The notes under the pieces were generated by a model. That model searched no databases and was not told the origin of the DNA. It saw only the letters and a list, made by a program, of their open reading frames with translations. From a bacterium (lineage in GTDB: Bacteria > Bdellovibrionota > UBA2428): a DNA stretch of 64,000 nt. The translations under genes and the position numbers were made by a program. The stretch is taken from positions 62,001 through 126,000 of the forward strand of contig JAACVK010000022.1 in the NCBI GenBank assembly GCA_009991595.1. Reading direction: 5' to 3'. Shown here piece after piece: positions 20,697 through 31,536 of this stretch (position 1 is its first letter; every line of letters starts with the position of its first letter).

Positions 20697-21195
20697 TGCA
20701 GAAGCCTATTTGGCTCTTGTTCGCACGTGGAGCAAAAAACACAATATAATCGGTGGATTAGATCCATGCGAATTGTTTTCTCAGGCCCGAGAGGCTCTAA
20801 AGAACACTCCCGAGATAGTCGATGGCTCTCTAGTTGTTGATGTAGGAGCAGGGGCCGGGTGGATGGCAATGGCCTGGTTAAGTATGTCCACGACAGGAAA
20901 GGCTTACTGCATTGAGCCTGACCCCAAGAGTTCGAGTTTTCTCTTCTTGGCATTAAGTTCCCTTGAGGGCTTGAATGGAAGGCTTTTTGTAGACGATAGG
21001 CGTTTTGAAGGTGTTCCACGTGAAACAATTGCTAGGATTGACCCCAATTTTACCCTTGTTTCACGAGCATTCTCACCGGCGGACGCTCTTTTGCCCCTAT
21101 ATGAGGCTTCAGACTTTCGCAGTGACTCATTATATCTCTTTTTTTATAATAAGTTACTTCCCAAAGGGCAAAGATCTAGACTAAAACCTATCTAA
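20683..21195 (+). CDS. rsmG: RsmG-like (GidB) rRNA methyltransferase, shortened and divergent
   Basis: Position and sequence identify it as the 16S rRNA G527 N7-methyltransferase: YLALVRTWSKKHNIIGG matches the N-terminal helix, VVDVGAGAG is the S-adenosylmethionine loop, and FTLVSRAFSP corresponds to the family's ISRAF block. It is only 170 residues (E. coli 207); the HILDS motif, the Pro-Gly after the glycine loop, and the last 35 or so residues are missing, so activity is doubtful. I start it at the ATG at 20683 rather than the tracked TTG. That ATG is inside parS site 1. The stop overlaps the parA ATG (TAATG). Confidence 0.8.
   Translation: MKQFDAEAYLALVRTWSKKHNIIGGLDPCELFSQAREALKNTPEIVDGSLVVDVGAGAGWMAMAWLSMSTTGKAYCIEPDPKSSSFLFLALSSLEGLNGRLFVDDRRFEGVPRETIARIDPNFTLVSRAFSPADALLPLYEASDFRSDSLYLFFYNKLLPKGQRSRLKPI
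21012..21027. promoter_or_regulatory. parS site 2
   Basis: TGTTCCACGTGAAACA fits the degenerate parS consensus TGTTNCACGTGAAACA exactly. It lies inside rsmG, 168 bases before parA. A half-site, TGTTTCACG, follows at 21057-21065 without a matching right arm. Confidence 0.9.
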
Positions 21196-22043
21196 TGAAG
21201 GTATGCTCAGTAATTAATCAAAAAGGTGGGGTTGGAAAGACTACTACAACAATAAATCTAGGTGGTGCCTTAGCCCTCATGGGGAAAAAGGTTCTTTTAA
21301 TAGATTTAGATCCTCAGGGGAATCTCAGCTCTGGTCTTGATATTGATCCAAGCTTGATTGAAAGTAAAAATGTTTATCACGCATTGGTTGGCCAGAATAA
21401 GCTAGTTGAAAATGTCTGCGAGACTAGTGTGAAAAACCTCTATGTGATTCCCTCAGACAACAATCTTGCTGGTGCCGAAGTAGAGTTGGTTGATGTTAAA
21501 GCAAGAGAGTTTAAACTTAAGGAGTCTTTTACTGAGCATCTCGATAATTTTGACTTTGCTTTAATCGATTGCCCGCCTTCTCTTGGTTTGCTTACGATTA
21601 ATGCTCTTTCCGCTAGCGATTCCTACCTGATACCTATGCAAAGTGAGTTCTTTGCTATGCAGGGCTTAGCCAACATTCTTCAAACGGCTAAACTGGTTAA
21701 ACGAGGCTTGAATCCTAAGTTAGAAGAAGATGGAATCTTGCTAACAATGTTTGACTCTCGGTCGAACCTTTCCAAGCAGGTTTATCATGAAATAAAGCAG
21801 TTTGTTGGGGATCGCCTCTATCACAACGTTATTCCAAGAAGAGTTAGACTCGCTGAAAGCACATCTCACGGAATTCCCGGCGTGATCTATGATCCAAACT
21901 GCATGGGGGCTCGGTCTTATATAGAAGTAGCCAAGGAATTTATTCTTAGAAGTCAGGGGTTGAGAATGCAACCCTCTCAGAAACAGGCTTTTTTGCCGCC
22001 AGATCCGGTCGACAGACTGGGCAAAAAAGAGCCAACTATTTGA
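21195..22043 (+). CDS. parA: chromosome partitioning ATPase ParA (Soj)
   Basis: Deviant Walker ATPase that binds DNA as an ATP dimer and moves ParB-parS complexes. The signature KGGVGKTTTTINLG is at residues 10-23, followed by LLIDLDPQGN and DCPPSLGLLT. The length, 282 residues, includes a polar C-terminal tail after the conserved fold. Its ATG overlaps the rsmG stop; parB follows after 17 bases, giving a complete parABS locus with two nearby parS sites, 9 kb from the origin. Confidence 0.96.
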   Translation: MKVCSVINQKGGVGKTTTTINLGGALALMGKKVLLIDLDPQGNLSSGLDIDPSLIESKNVYHALVGQNKLVENVCETSVKNLYVIPSDNNLAGAEVELVDVKAREFKLKESFTEHLDNFDFALIDCPPSLGLLTINALSASDSYLIPMQSEFFAMQGLANILQTAKLVKRGLNPKLEEDGILLTMFDSRSNLSKQVYHEIKQFVGDRLYHNVIPRRVRLAESTSHGIPGVIYDPNCMGARSYIEVAKEFILRSQGLRMQPSQKQAFLPPDPVDRLGKKEPTI

Positions 22044-22060
22044 TATAATTAGGAGTTTTA

Positions 22061-23032
22061 ATGGAAGTTTCAAGCGACCCAAGCAATTTTAATAAAAAAC
22101 CAGGTGATAAGCGTGCCTTAGGGCGCGGTTTGGCCGCTCTTTTGGGGGATAGTGCCGACGAAGCAGAGGAAGCTCAGCAAGTTGATAATGCTAAAGACCA
22201 GGTCGATAAATCTGGAATGCTCAAGATATCTCTGAAAGAGATATCTGCAAATTCTGAACAACCACGACAAGTCTTTAACGAGGCAAAGTTGCAAGAGTTG
22301 GCTGATAGTATAAAAGAACAGGGATTAATTCAGCCTATTTTGCTTAGAAAAATGGGCGAAAAAAGCTATCAAATTATAGCTGGAGAACGTCGTTTTCGAG
22401 CTTCTAAAATTGCAGGACTCACTGAGGTTCCGGCAATTATTCGTGAAGAGTCACACACGAAACAAAGTAACGACTTAGCAAGTTTGATCGAAAATATTCA
22501 GCGTGAAGAACTTTCTGCCATTGAACTTGCTCGAGCGTATGGAAAAGTTCTTAGCGACCATTCTTTAACTCAAGAACAGCTTTCTCAAAAACTTGGAATT
22601 TCCAGAGTTGCCTTGGCAAACACCTTGAGACTTTTGAAATTACCGGAAGACGTCAAAGAATTGATCTCGGCTGGGCGACTAACCGAAGGGCATGGCCGTG
22701 CTTTATTGGCGCTAGAAAATGATGAAGAAATTTCGAAGTTTGCCCAGAGAATCTTAAGCGAAAACTTGAGCGTCAGAGACGTTGAAGCCCGAACCCGCCT
22801 TGAAAATACCCAAAAAACTGTGTCTCAAAGTGTTTCTAGTCCCCAAAATTCCGACGCGAAAAGCTATCAAAAGAGCGCCCATTTGTTGGCCATCGAAGAT
22901 GAGTTGCGGCAGGTTTTTGGAACGAAGGTTCAGATTCGCGGAAGTGAAAGAAAAGGAACGATCGAAATCTTTTATGCTGGCCAAGATTCTTTTAATCGCT
23001 TGGTCCATGATTTGAGGAAAACCAATTCGTGA
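22061..23032 (+). CDS. parB: chromosome partitioning protein ParB
   Basis: CTP-dependent DNA clamp that loads at parS and spreads. The N-terminal LGRGLAALLGD is the ParA-stimulating region; the CTP-binding motifs read AGERRFRASK and ENIQRE; the helix-turn-helix (LTQEQLSQKLGISRVALANTLRLL, in two parts) reads parS; a C-terminal dimer domain ends the 323 residues. A linker of Ser/Gln-rich sequence precedes the last domain. The stop overlaps the GTG start of the bactofilin gene by 4 bases. Confidence 0.96.
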   Translation: MEVSSDPSNFNKKPGDKRALGRGLAALLGDSADEAEEAQQVDNAKDQVDKSGMLKISLKEISANSEQPRQVFNEAKLQELADSIKEQGLIQPILLRKMGEKSYQIIAGERRFRASKIAGLTEVPAIIREESHTKQSNDLASLIENIQREELSAIELARAYGKVLSDHSLTQEQLSQKLGISRVALANTLRLLKLPEDVKELISAGRLTEGHGRALLALENDEEISKFAQRILSENLSVRDVEARTRLENTQKTVSQSVSSPQNSDAKSYQKSAHLLAIEDELRQVFGTKVQIRGSERKGTIEIFYAGQDSFNRLVHDLRKTNS

Positions 23033-23391
23033 GCAAGGATATTGATTATAAAGCCGTCGAACTCGCTCCAGGAGAGATAACGGCGCTTATCGGCCGTGGA
23101 TGTGAATTTCAAGGCCGGTTGGTTTTTGAGGGTGTCGTACGAATTGATGGCACTTTTACTGGTGAAATTCTTACAAGAGATACGTTAATCCTGGGCCCAG
23201 ATTCTAGGGTCAAAGCCAAGATTGAAGCTGACACTGTGGTCGTTGGCGGACATCTTGAGGGAGATATCGTTGCTTTGTCTCGGGTCGAAATACAATCCAC
23301 TGGACATGTTAAAGGGGCTGTTAGCGCCCCTGTTTTTAAAATCGAAGAGGGCGGTCTTTTTGACGGCAAAACCCAGATGTTAGAGAGCTAA
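23029..23391 (+). CDS. bactofilin
   Basis: Cytoskeletal protein that polymerises without nucleotide through a right-handed beta-helix. The 120-residue sequence has the bactofilin core: IGRGCEFQGRLVFEGVVRIDG followed by repeated short strands with the GxIxxxxxVxIxGxVxG rhythm. It starts at a GTG overlapping the parB stop (GTGA), so ParB and this bactofilin are made together. In Myxococcus, bactofilins organise ParAB in the cell, so a role positioning the origin is a reasonable inference. A 91-base gap separates it from atpF'. Confidence 0.92.
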   Translation: MSKDIDYKAVELAPGEITALIGRGCEFQGRLVFEGVVRIDGTFTGEILTRDTLILGPDSRVKAKIEADTVVVGGHLEGDIVALSRVEIQSTGHVKGAVSAPVFKIEEGGLFDGKTQMLES

Positions 23392-23442
23392 TGGCGCAGG
23401 CACTTTCCTTCAAGAGTTCTCGCTAAAAGATTGAATTTTTGG

Positions 23443-23472
23443 TTGACCAGTAAAGGTCTGCGATGCTCATAT
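23443..23472 (+). promoter_or_regulatory. candidate promoter for the atpF'-atpC operon
   Basis: TTGACC at 23443-23448 and TCATAT at 23467-23472 are 18 bases apart and lie 11 bases before the atpF' start, in the only gap of note between bactofilin and the ATP synthase genes. The -10 match is weak and the resulting leader would be very short. Confidence 0.35.
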
Positions 23473-23482
23473 AGCGGCCGAT

Positions 23483-23968
23483 ATGCTCTCCACAATGGTC
23501 GAACAGCTAGGTCTAGATTCAACGTTTTTCTTAATGATGGCGGTGTTTTTTGGATTTTTTCTCATTAACTATTTCATAAGTTTGAAGCCTCTTTCCAACA
23601 CGCTTATCGAGCGCGACAAAAGAATGGCGGGCAGAGAAAAGGAAATCAAAAACATTCAAGCCGAACTCCAAACCATTAAAGTTGAATTGAATCAACAAAT
23701 CAAAATCGCACAAGGCGAGGCAAGCAAACGCTTTTCAGACTTAAAATCCTCGGCCGTAGAAAAGCAAAGAAATCTACTTAACGAAGCTCGTAATAACAGT
23801 GCAAAACAGATTGGATCTTTGAGAGACGATCTACAAAAACAACTTGGTGTAGAGGAACAAAAACTTGGCGGTGAAATTGATGCCTTTGTTCAACTAATAA
23901 TTGAACGAATTTCAGTTTCTTCGGCGCCAGGAATATCTTCAAAAACAGCGCCAAGGACGGAGGCTTAA
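23483..23968 (+). CDS. ATP synthase F0 subunit b'
   Basis: Peripheral stator stalk. One N-terminal membrane helix (about residues 13-35) is followed by a long charged coiled coil and a short Ser/Thr-rich end, 161 residues in all. Sequence and position before a second b-type gene identify it as the b' (atpX/atpF2) subunit, which pairs with b in bacteria that have two forms. It is the first gene of the second ATP synthase operon. Confidence 0.85.
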   Translation: MLSTMVEQLGLDSTFFLMMAVFFGFFLINYFISLKPLSNTLIERDKRMAGREKEIKNIQAELQTIKVELNQQIKIAQGEASKRFSDLKSSAVEKQRNLLNEARNNSAKQIGSLRDDLQKQLGVEEQKLGGEIDAFVQLIIERISVSSAPGISSKTAPRTEA

Positions 23969-23972
23969 TCAA

Positions 23973-24500
23973 ATGTCAGTTGGACACGAAGCCGCAGCTT
24001 GGTCTGTTAAGGAATGGTATACGTTAGCTCACGTCACTGTGATTGTTGGAATTGTCTATTTTTTCGGCAAAACTGCAATAAAGGGCGCGCTTGAAAGCAG
24101 AAGAAGCGGAATTAAACAAAAACTTATCGAAACCAAGGAGCAGCTGTCTGCACTTCAAGTTGAAATTCAGCAGGCTCGAGAAAAAATTAAAAATATCGAT
24201 GATGAAAAGCAGGCTTTGATTTCAAAGGTCGAGCATGAAGGTCGTAAGTTGAGTGAAAAGTTAATTTCAGAGGCTGAGAAAACGGCCGAAAGAATTTTGG
24301 CCGATGCTAAATTAGCCGCCAAGTCAGAAGTGACTTCTTATCAAAACAAATTGCGCCAAGATATTGTCGAAGCTTCGTTGGCAAAAACTATGGAGTCTTT
24401 GAATGCTGATAAAAAATCTGGCGGAGACCTCACTAAAAAACTTCATTCTCAATTGGTGGATAAATTTGTAAGAGAGGCTTCGAGGGTTTTTCATGTCTAA
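23973..24500 (+). CDS. atpF: ATP synthase F0 subunit b
   Basis: Second stator stalk subunit: one membrane helix (about residues 17-35) and a long coiled coil rich in Glu, Lys and Ala, ending in a delta-binding segment. I start it at the ATG at 23973, which has GGAGG 9 bases upstream and follows the b' stop by 4 bases; the tracked start at 23901 lies inside b'. The predicted protein is 175 residues. Its end overlaps the atpH start by 8 bases. Confidence 0.9.
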   Translation: MSVGHEAAAWSVKEWYTLAHVTVIVGIVYFFGKTAIKGALESRRSGIKQKLIETKEQLSALQVEIQQAREKIKNIDDEKQALISKVEHEGRKLSEKLISEAEKTAERILADAKLAAKSEVTSYQNKLRQDIVEASLAKTMESLNADKKSGGDLTKKLHSQLVDKFVREASRVFHV

Positions 24501-25041
24501 TTCAAAATTGATTGCAAAGCGTTATGCAAAAGCTCTTTGGTCGACTGTTAAAAACGGAAGTGCCGATGAGTTTTCAAAAAACTTGGAAGAGCTCAACGCA
24601 TTAATTGAAGAAGATTTGAAATTAAAGAATCTAGCTAAGAGCCCGATTTTCACTTCTGACGAGAAGTTGAAGGTTTTCTCCGAAATATTTGAAAAGCTTT
24701 CCTTTTCTAAAGAAATGATCAACTTTTTAAAGCTATTGGCGGAGAAGGATCGTTTCTCGTTATTGGCTGAAGTGAACGAAGAGTTTAGACAGCTTTATTT
24801 GAACTCAAGAAAGACCAAAGAGGCCCATGTCCAAACGGCCTATGAGTTGAGCCAAGCTCAAAAAGAGAAGATCACTCAAGTTCTTGAAGCCGCTCTAGAT
24901 GTAAAGGTGAACTTGGAAGTGACCATCAACGAAGCGTTGGTGGCGGGCCTCATTGTTAATGTAGATGGACGAAGTATTGACGCTTCGTTGAAGTCAAATT
25001 TGAACGAATTGAAACAAGAGCTTCTGCACGCAGAGGCATAG
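24493..25041 (+). CDS. atpH: ATP synthase F1 subunit delta
   Basis: Links the stator stalk to the top of the alpha/beta hexamer. The 182-residue protein has the family N-terminal pattern (LIAKRYAKALW), the helical N-domain, and the C-terminal LVAGLIVNVDGRSIDASLKSNL motif typical of the OSCP/delta family. It overlaps atpF by 8 bases and precedes atpA by 21 bases with a ribosome binding site AAAAGGAG. Confidence 0.95.
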   Translation: MSNSKLIAKRYAKALWSTVKNGSADEFSKNLEELNALIEEDLKLKNLAKSPIFTSDEKLKVFSEIFEKLSFSKEMINFLKLLAEKDRFSLLAEVNEEFRQLYLNSRKTKEAHVQTAYELSQAQKEKITQVLEAALDVKVNLEVTINEALVAGLIVNVDGRSIDASLKSNLNELKQELLHAEA

Positions 25042-25059
25042 GAAAAAAGGAGTAGTTAA

Positions 25060-26580
<1,521 letters not shown>

Positions 26581-26605
26581 TTGGAAAAGGAAGGAAAGAG
26601 CGTAA

Positions 26606-27559
26606 GTGGCATCAGTTAAGGATATTCGCAGAAGGATTTCGAGTGTAAAGAGCACTCAGCAAATCACTAAAGCCATGAAAATGGTTTCTGCAGCAAAGCT
26701 CCGACGAGCTCAAGATTTGATCACCAACGCACGACCGTTTGCTGAAAAAATTGATCAACTAAGTGGAAGGTTGATGCAAGATCTTGCATCAAAAACCGAA
26801 GGAATGAAAACTGAAGATGCTGAACACTTTTTGTTGAGCCTTCACCCCTTGCTAAGAAAAGCTACGGGAGAAAACCCCAAGGTTGCACTTGTAGTTGTTA
26901 GTTCTGATAAAGGACTATGCGGCGCCTATAACACCAATGCGTTTAAATATGCTTGGAAGAGATATCAGGAAATTCGTCAAGAAACTGACCAGCCCCCTGA
27001 GCTCTTTTTTGTAGGACAAAAAAGCTTTAGCAACTTTCGCAAAAGAGAAGCAAAAGGTCATTGGTATCAAGAGTTTTGGCAGGGAAGTTTTAGTAGAATC
27101 AAATCGAACGAAGTTGCTGATCAAATGATTGAGGATTTTAAATCAGGAAAGTTTGATCGTGTTGAAATTGTTTATACAGAATTTGTTTCGGCATTAACGC
27201 AAAATCAAACACACAGAGTAATTCTTCCAATGGCTATTAATGCCAATGAATTGACACAAACTTCGGGAGCTAAAGACGAGCAAAAAGAAGACGACGCTCT
27301 TCCTTTTTTGTATAAACCCGGCACAAAAGAACTTTTGCAAAGGCTTTTACCGGCCCAAGTGCAAACTCAATTGTTTCGATGTTTTGCAGACAGTCTTGCC
27401 AGTGAATTTGGATCTCGGATGACCTCAATGGACAACGCAACTCGAAACGCTTCCGACATGATCGGCAAATTAACTTTACAGGCAAATAGGCTAAGACAAG
27501 CCTCAATTACGACAGAATTAACAGAAATAGTAAGCGGTGCTGAGGCACTGAACGGCTAA
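26606..27559 (+). CDS. atpG: ATP synthase F1 subunit gamma
   Basis: Central rotor shaft. The N-terminal helix (DIRRRISSVKSTQQITKAMKMV) and the C-terminal helix (MTSMDNATRNASDMI) are the conserved coiled coil; VSSDKGLCGAYN marks the central fold. It starts with GTG at 26606 after AAGGAAAGAG. At 317 residues it is 20-30 longer than most; the extra length is in the central region (around SGAKDEQKEDD and an early charged insert), away from the shaft helices. Confidence 0.96.
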   Translation: MASVKDIRRRISSVKSTQQITKAMKMVSAAKLRRAQDLITNARPFAEKIDQLSGRLMQDLASKTEGMKTEDAEHFLLSLHPLLRKATGENPKVALVVVSSDKGLCGAYNTNAFKYAWKRYQEIRQETDQPPELFFVGQKSFSNFRKREAKGHWYQEFWQGSFSRIKSNEVADQMIEDFKSGKFDRVEIVYTEFVSALTQNQTHRVILPMAINANELTQTSGAKDEQKEDDALPFLYKPGTKELLQRLLPAQVQTQLFRCFADSLASEFGSRMTSMDNATRNASDMIGKLTLQANRLRQASITTELTEIVSGAEALNG

Positions 27560-27568
27560 AAGGAGTGA

Positions 27569-28995
<1,427 letters not shown>

Positions 28996-28996
<1 letters not shown>

Positions 28997-29388
28997 TGAA
29001 ACTGACCGTTTTAACCCCCCTTAAGAAGCTGGTGGAAAACATTGAAGTTGATGAAGTTTTTACTCCTGGAGTTGAGGGCACGCTTGATGTTTTTCCACAT
29101 CACGCCAACTTTTTGACTGAACTTGAGACCGGTGTTCTTAAGTGGAGACAGGGTGAGAAATGGTCTGTAGCAGCTATGAGCTTTGGGTGGCTTGAAGTGT
29201 TTGATGAAAATATCACCGTCCTTGCAGATGTGGCCGAGTTAAGTGACAAGATTGACCTAACTCGAGCTCAGGCTGCTGAAGCTAGTGCAAAAGCGAAGCT
29301 TCAAGAGGGCGGTCTTGATGACTCGGCGTTTAGAAAAACCGAGTTAAAACTTCAGCGAGCTATGGCCCGCCAAGAAGCCAGTCACTAG
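28996..29388 (+). CDS. atpC: ATP synthase F1 subunit epsilon
   Basis: Rotor-associated subunit that inhibits ATP hydrolysis. The N-terminal beta-sandwich (MKLTVLTPLKKLVENIEVDEVF, then GTLDVFPHHANFLTEL) is typical and is followed by a two-helix C-terminal region. It has 130 residues. It closes the operon and is coupled to atpD by TAATG. Confidence 0.95.
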
Positions 29389-29412
29389 AAAAGCAAGCAT
29401 TCGACGCTAAGC

Positions 29413-29448
29413 GGCCTCTATATATGTGGATTTTTGAACGAGGCCTTT
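29413..29448 (+). terminator. weak candidate terminator after atpC
   Basis: GGCCTC (29413-29418) can pair with GAGGCC (29440-29445) across a 21-base loop, followed by TTTG. The long loop and short T-run make this a weak candidate. The rest of the 184-base gap to the next gene holds a second 6-bp inverted repeat (CTCTCA / TGAGAG near 29500) and no ORF. Confidence 0.3.
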
Positions 29449-29572
29449 GTACTACCGCTTGTTTGTATCTGACACATAACCAAGAAAGCTGACCATACTC
29501 TCACTTGCTAGTTGAGAGCTCCCTGCCCTAGATTAGCTATGGCAATTGGGAAAACCCAGAGGAGAGTTTGAT

Positions 29573-30385
29573 ATGGCTTTATCTAAGTTTCGTTTAAAGA
29601 AGATTACTAGGGATAAAATTTCAGGGAGAACCGCGCTCGTTACAGGGGCCTCTAGTGGTTTGGGTGTTGATTTCGCCAAACAATTGGCGGAAGCAGGAGC
29701 CAATCTAATTTTAGTTGCTCGAAGCGAAGAGAAGCTTAATGAATTGAAAAAAGAATTGGTAAGCGACTTCAAAGTAGAGGTTGATGTTCTTGTCGTAGAT
29801 CTTAGCAAAACAAAATCTGCTAAAACAGTTTATGATTTCTCCAAAGAAAAAAACGTAACTATTCTTTTAAACAATGCAGGGGTTGGCTTGCACGGTCACT
29901 TTTTAAAACAAGATTTGAACCCAAGTGCAGAGATGATCAATTTAAATGTGAACACCTTGGTTAAGCTCACGCACCTCTTTGCAAAACAAATGCTCGAAAA
30001 ATCTGATGGCTATATTTTACAAACAGCATCTGTTGCTGGTTTTATGCCCTTGCAGGGGTATTCAGTTTACGCAGCAACGAAGGCTTTTGTTTTGAGTTTC
30101 TCACAAGCAATCAATTGGGAGCTTGAAGGCACGGGCGTTTCTTCAACGGCGCTTTGCCCAGGGGCGACCAAAACTGCTTTTTTTGAAACCGCTGGCCATA
30201 AAACGAATCGCTTAGTTGATAGCACCATGATGACAAGTTCTGAGGTTGCAACAATTGGTTTAGAGGCGATGGTTGCACGTCAAGATAAAGTCATCGCGGG
30301 AATGATGAACAAAATGACGGTAGGAATTAGTTCCGCCCTACCTTCTACGGTTTCAAAGCGTTTGAGTGCGGAGTTTATGAAATAA
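29573..30385 (+). CDS. short-chain dehydrogenase/reductase
   Basis: NAD(P)-dependent oxidoreductase of the classical SDR family. The Rossmann motif is TGASSGLG, the NNAG strand is present, and the catalytic Ser...Tyr-x-x-x-Lys appears as TASVAG...YAATK. It has 270 residues from the ATG at 29573, which has GAGGAG upstream; the tracked start at 29546 has no such support. The substrate cannot be read from the sequence; close relatives act on fatty acyl or keto groups. It is followed after 1 base by a small membrane-type ORF. Confidence 0.9.
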   Translation: MALSKFRLKKITRDKISGRTALVTGASSGLGVDFAKQLAEAGANLILVARSEEKLNELKKELVSDFKVEVDVLVVDLSKTKSAKTVYDFSKEKNVTILLNNAGVGLHGHFLKQDLNPSAEMINLNVNTLVKLTHLFAKQMLEKSDGYILQTASVAGFMPLQGYSVYAATKAFVLSFSQAINWELEGTGVSSTALCPGATKTAFFETAGHKTNRLVDSTMMTSSEVATIGLEAMVARQDKVIAGMMNKMTVGISSALPSTVSKRLSAEFMK

Positions 30386-30386
30386 G

Positions 30387-30653
30387 ATGAATAACTTTTT
30401 AGAACTTAGAAAAGTAGATATCATTCACCCCGCAGATATGCGAAAATGGCAGTTAATGACTGCCGTTATAGAGAAACAGATAGCCCTTCAAACAAGGCAG
30501 CTAAAGCTTTCTATTGAAGATGTTTTAATTAAAGGCCGAAAGATCTACTCGCAAGTTGCAAAAGTATTGTCAGACATCTTTAAGTTTTTTCTTTTGGTTA
30601 TCGCTACTTTTGGCCTAAGAGTCTTTTGTTCTGTCGTTGATGGACTCAGTTAA
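30387..30653 (+). CDS. small protein with C-terminal membrane helix
   Basis: An 88-residue ORF directly after the SDR gene (1-base gap), so probably cotranscribed. The N-terminal two thirds is charged and helical; residues 65-85 (DIFKFFLLVIATFGLRVFC) form one likely membrane helix. No family is recognised. Coding status rests on tight spacing and composition; no ribosome binding site is evident, so translational coupling with the SDR gene is assumed. Confidence 0.5.
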   Translation: MNNFLELRKVDIIHPADMRKWQLMTAVIEKQIALQTRQLKLSIEDVLIKGRKIYSQVAKVLSDIFKFFLLVIATFGLRVFCSVVDGLS

Positions 30654-30666
30654 GCGCGAATTTGTT

Positions 30667-31479
30667 TTAAGGTAGATCTTGTTCGTCAAAGTTAACCTCA
30701 TCGAGACTCAAATCTCGATGCTTCTTAATTTCTGTCAGAATTTTTTTTTGCATATAGTGACGAATGGTTTTGGCTAAAGGTCTCAGGCGTTCGCTGTTTG
30801 AAATGTCATCCTTAGAATAATCATCTATTTTGTATTCGGGAAAAAATCGAAGACTCCAATCAACTGGAATAGGTATTAAGTTTAAGGGTAGTGGAACCGG
30901 TATTCCCAAAAGTTTCTTTGTTGAAAGTTTTGTAAGGTTAATGCTGGTTTCTTCGGCCCCGATAACGATGGCCGGGAAAATTGGAGCACCCGTTTTGAGG
31001 GCTAACCTTAAGAAGCCGCGCTTAAACTCTTGTAGTTGATACTTCTTAGAAGAGGGTTTAAAGTTTCCATCCTCCCCCTCGGGGAAAAATAACAAAAGGT
31101 TTCCCTCGTTTATAACTTTTTCTGCTTTGTCTAAACTGGCTTCAACAAAACCAAACTCTGTAGAAAGTTTCCTGAGCAAATCGCCTTTGAACCACATTTT
31201 GTGAGTGAGAATTTTTGGCTTTCGAGAAGTCTCTCTTCTTATCTCATTGGCCAGCATAAGGGCGTCAAAGCCTGCAAAGCCAGAATGATTGGCTATGATG
31301 ATTGCAGGTCCTTGAAGAGGGATGTTTTCTACATCAAAACTTTTTACTTGAAAGTAACTCCTTAAGGATTCGAGCAGCCATCGGGGCATGATTCGAAAAG
31401 CAAGTTCTTCTCTGGAAACGGAGGGGTCATTGACCGCCTTTAATACTCTGTCTAATCCGAATCTCCAAAAATTACTCAT
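30667..31479 (-). CDS. PlsC-like lysophospholipid acyltransferase
   Basis: Probable glycerolipid acyltransferase of the LPLAT superfamily. Motif I reads NHSGFAGFD, with six rather than four residues between His and Asp, a form found in a divergent bacterial branch; motif III is FPEGEDG and motif IV FPAIVIG. It has 270 residues and no clear signal peptide. It is divergent from glycerol kinase, with 57 bases between the starts, so glycerol 3-phosphate production and acylation may be linked. Convergent with the small ORF to its left. Confidence 0.82.
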   Translation of the reverse strand: MSNFWRFGLDRVLKAVNDPSVSREELAFRIMPRWLLESLRSYFQVKSFDVENIPLQGPAIIIANHSGFAGFDALMLANEIRRETSRKPKILTHKMWFKGDLLRKLSTEFGFVEASLDKAEKVINEGNLLLFFPEGEDGNFKPSSKKYQLQEFKRGFLRLALKTGAPIFPAIVIGAEETSINLTKLSTKKLLGIPVPLPLNLIPIPVDWSLRFFPEYKIDDYSKDDISNSERLRPLAKTIRHYMQKKILTEIKKHRDLSLDEVNFDEQDLP

Positions 31480-31536
31480 ATTATTAATGCCTTAAGCCCA
31501 CTTGTCTTAATCGGCGGTTTACGCTTTAACTAAGTT

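Noticed and set aside
20450-21028. A 192-residue antisense ORF across the mnmG end and rsmG.
   Set aside because: Both plus-strand genes are recognised there; the antisense product has no motif and an unusual composition.
21057-21065. Third parS candidate TGTTTCACG.
   Set aside because: Only the left half matches; the right half (AGCATTC) does not, so it is a half-site.
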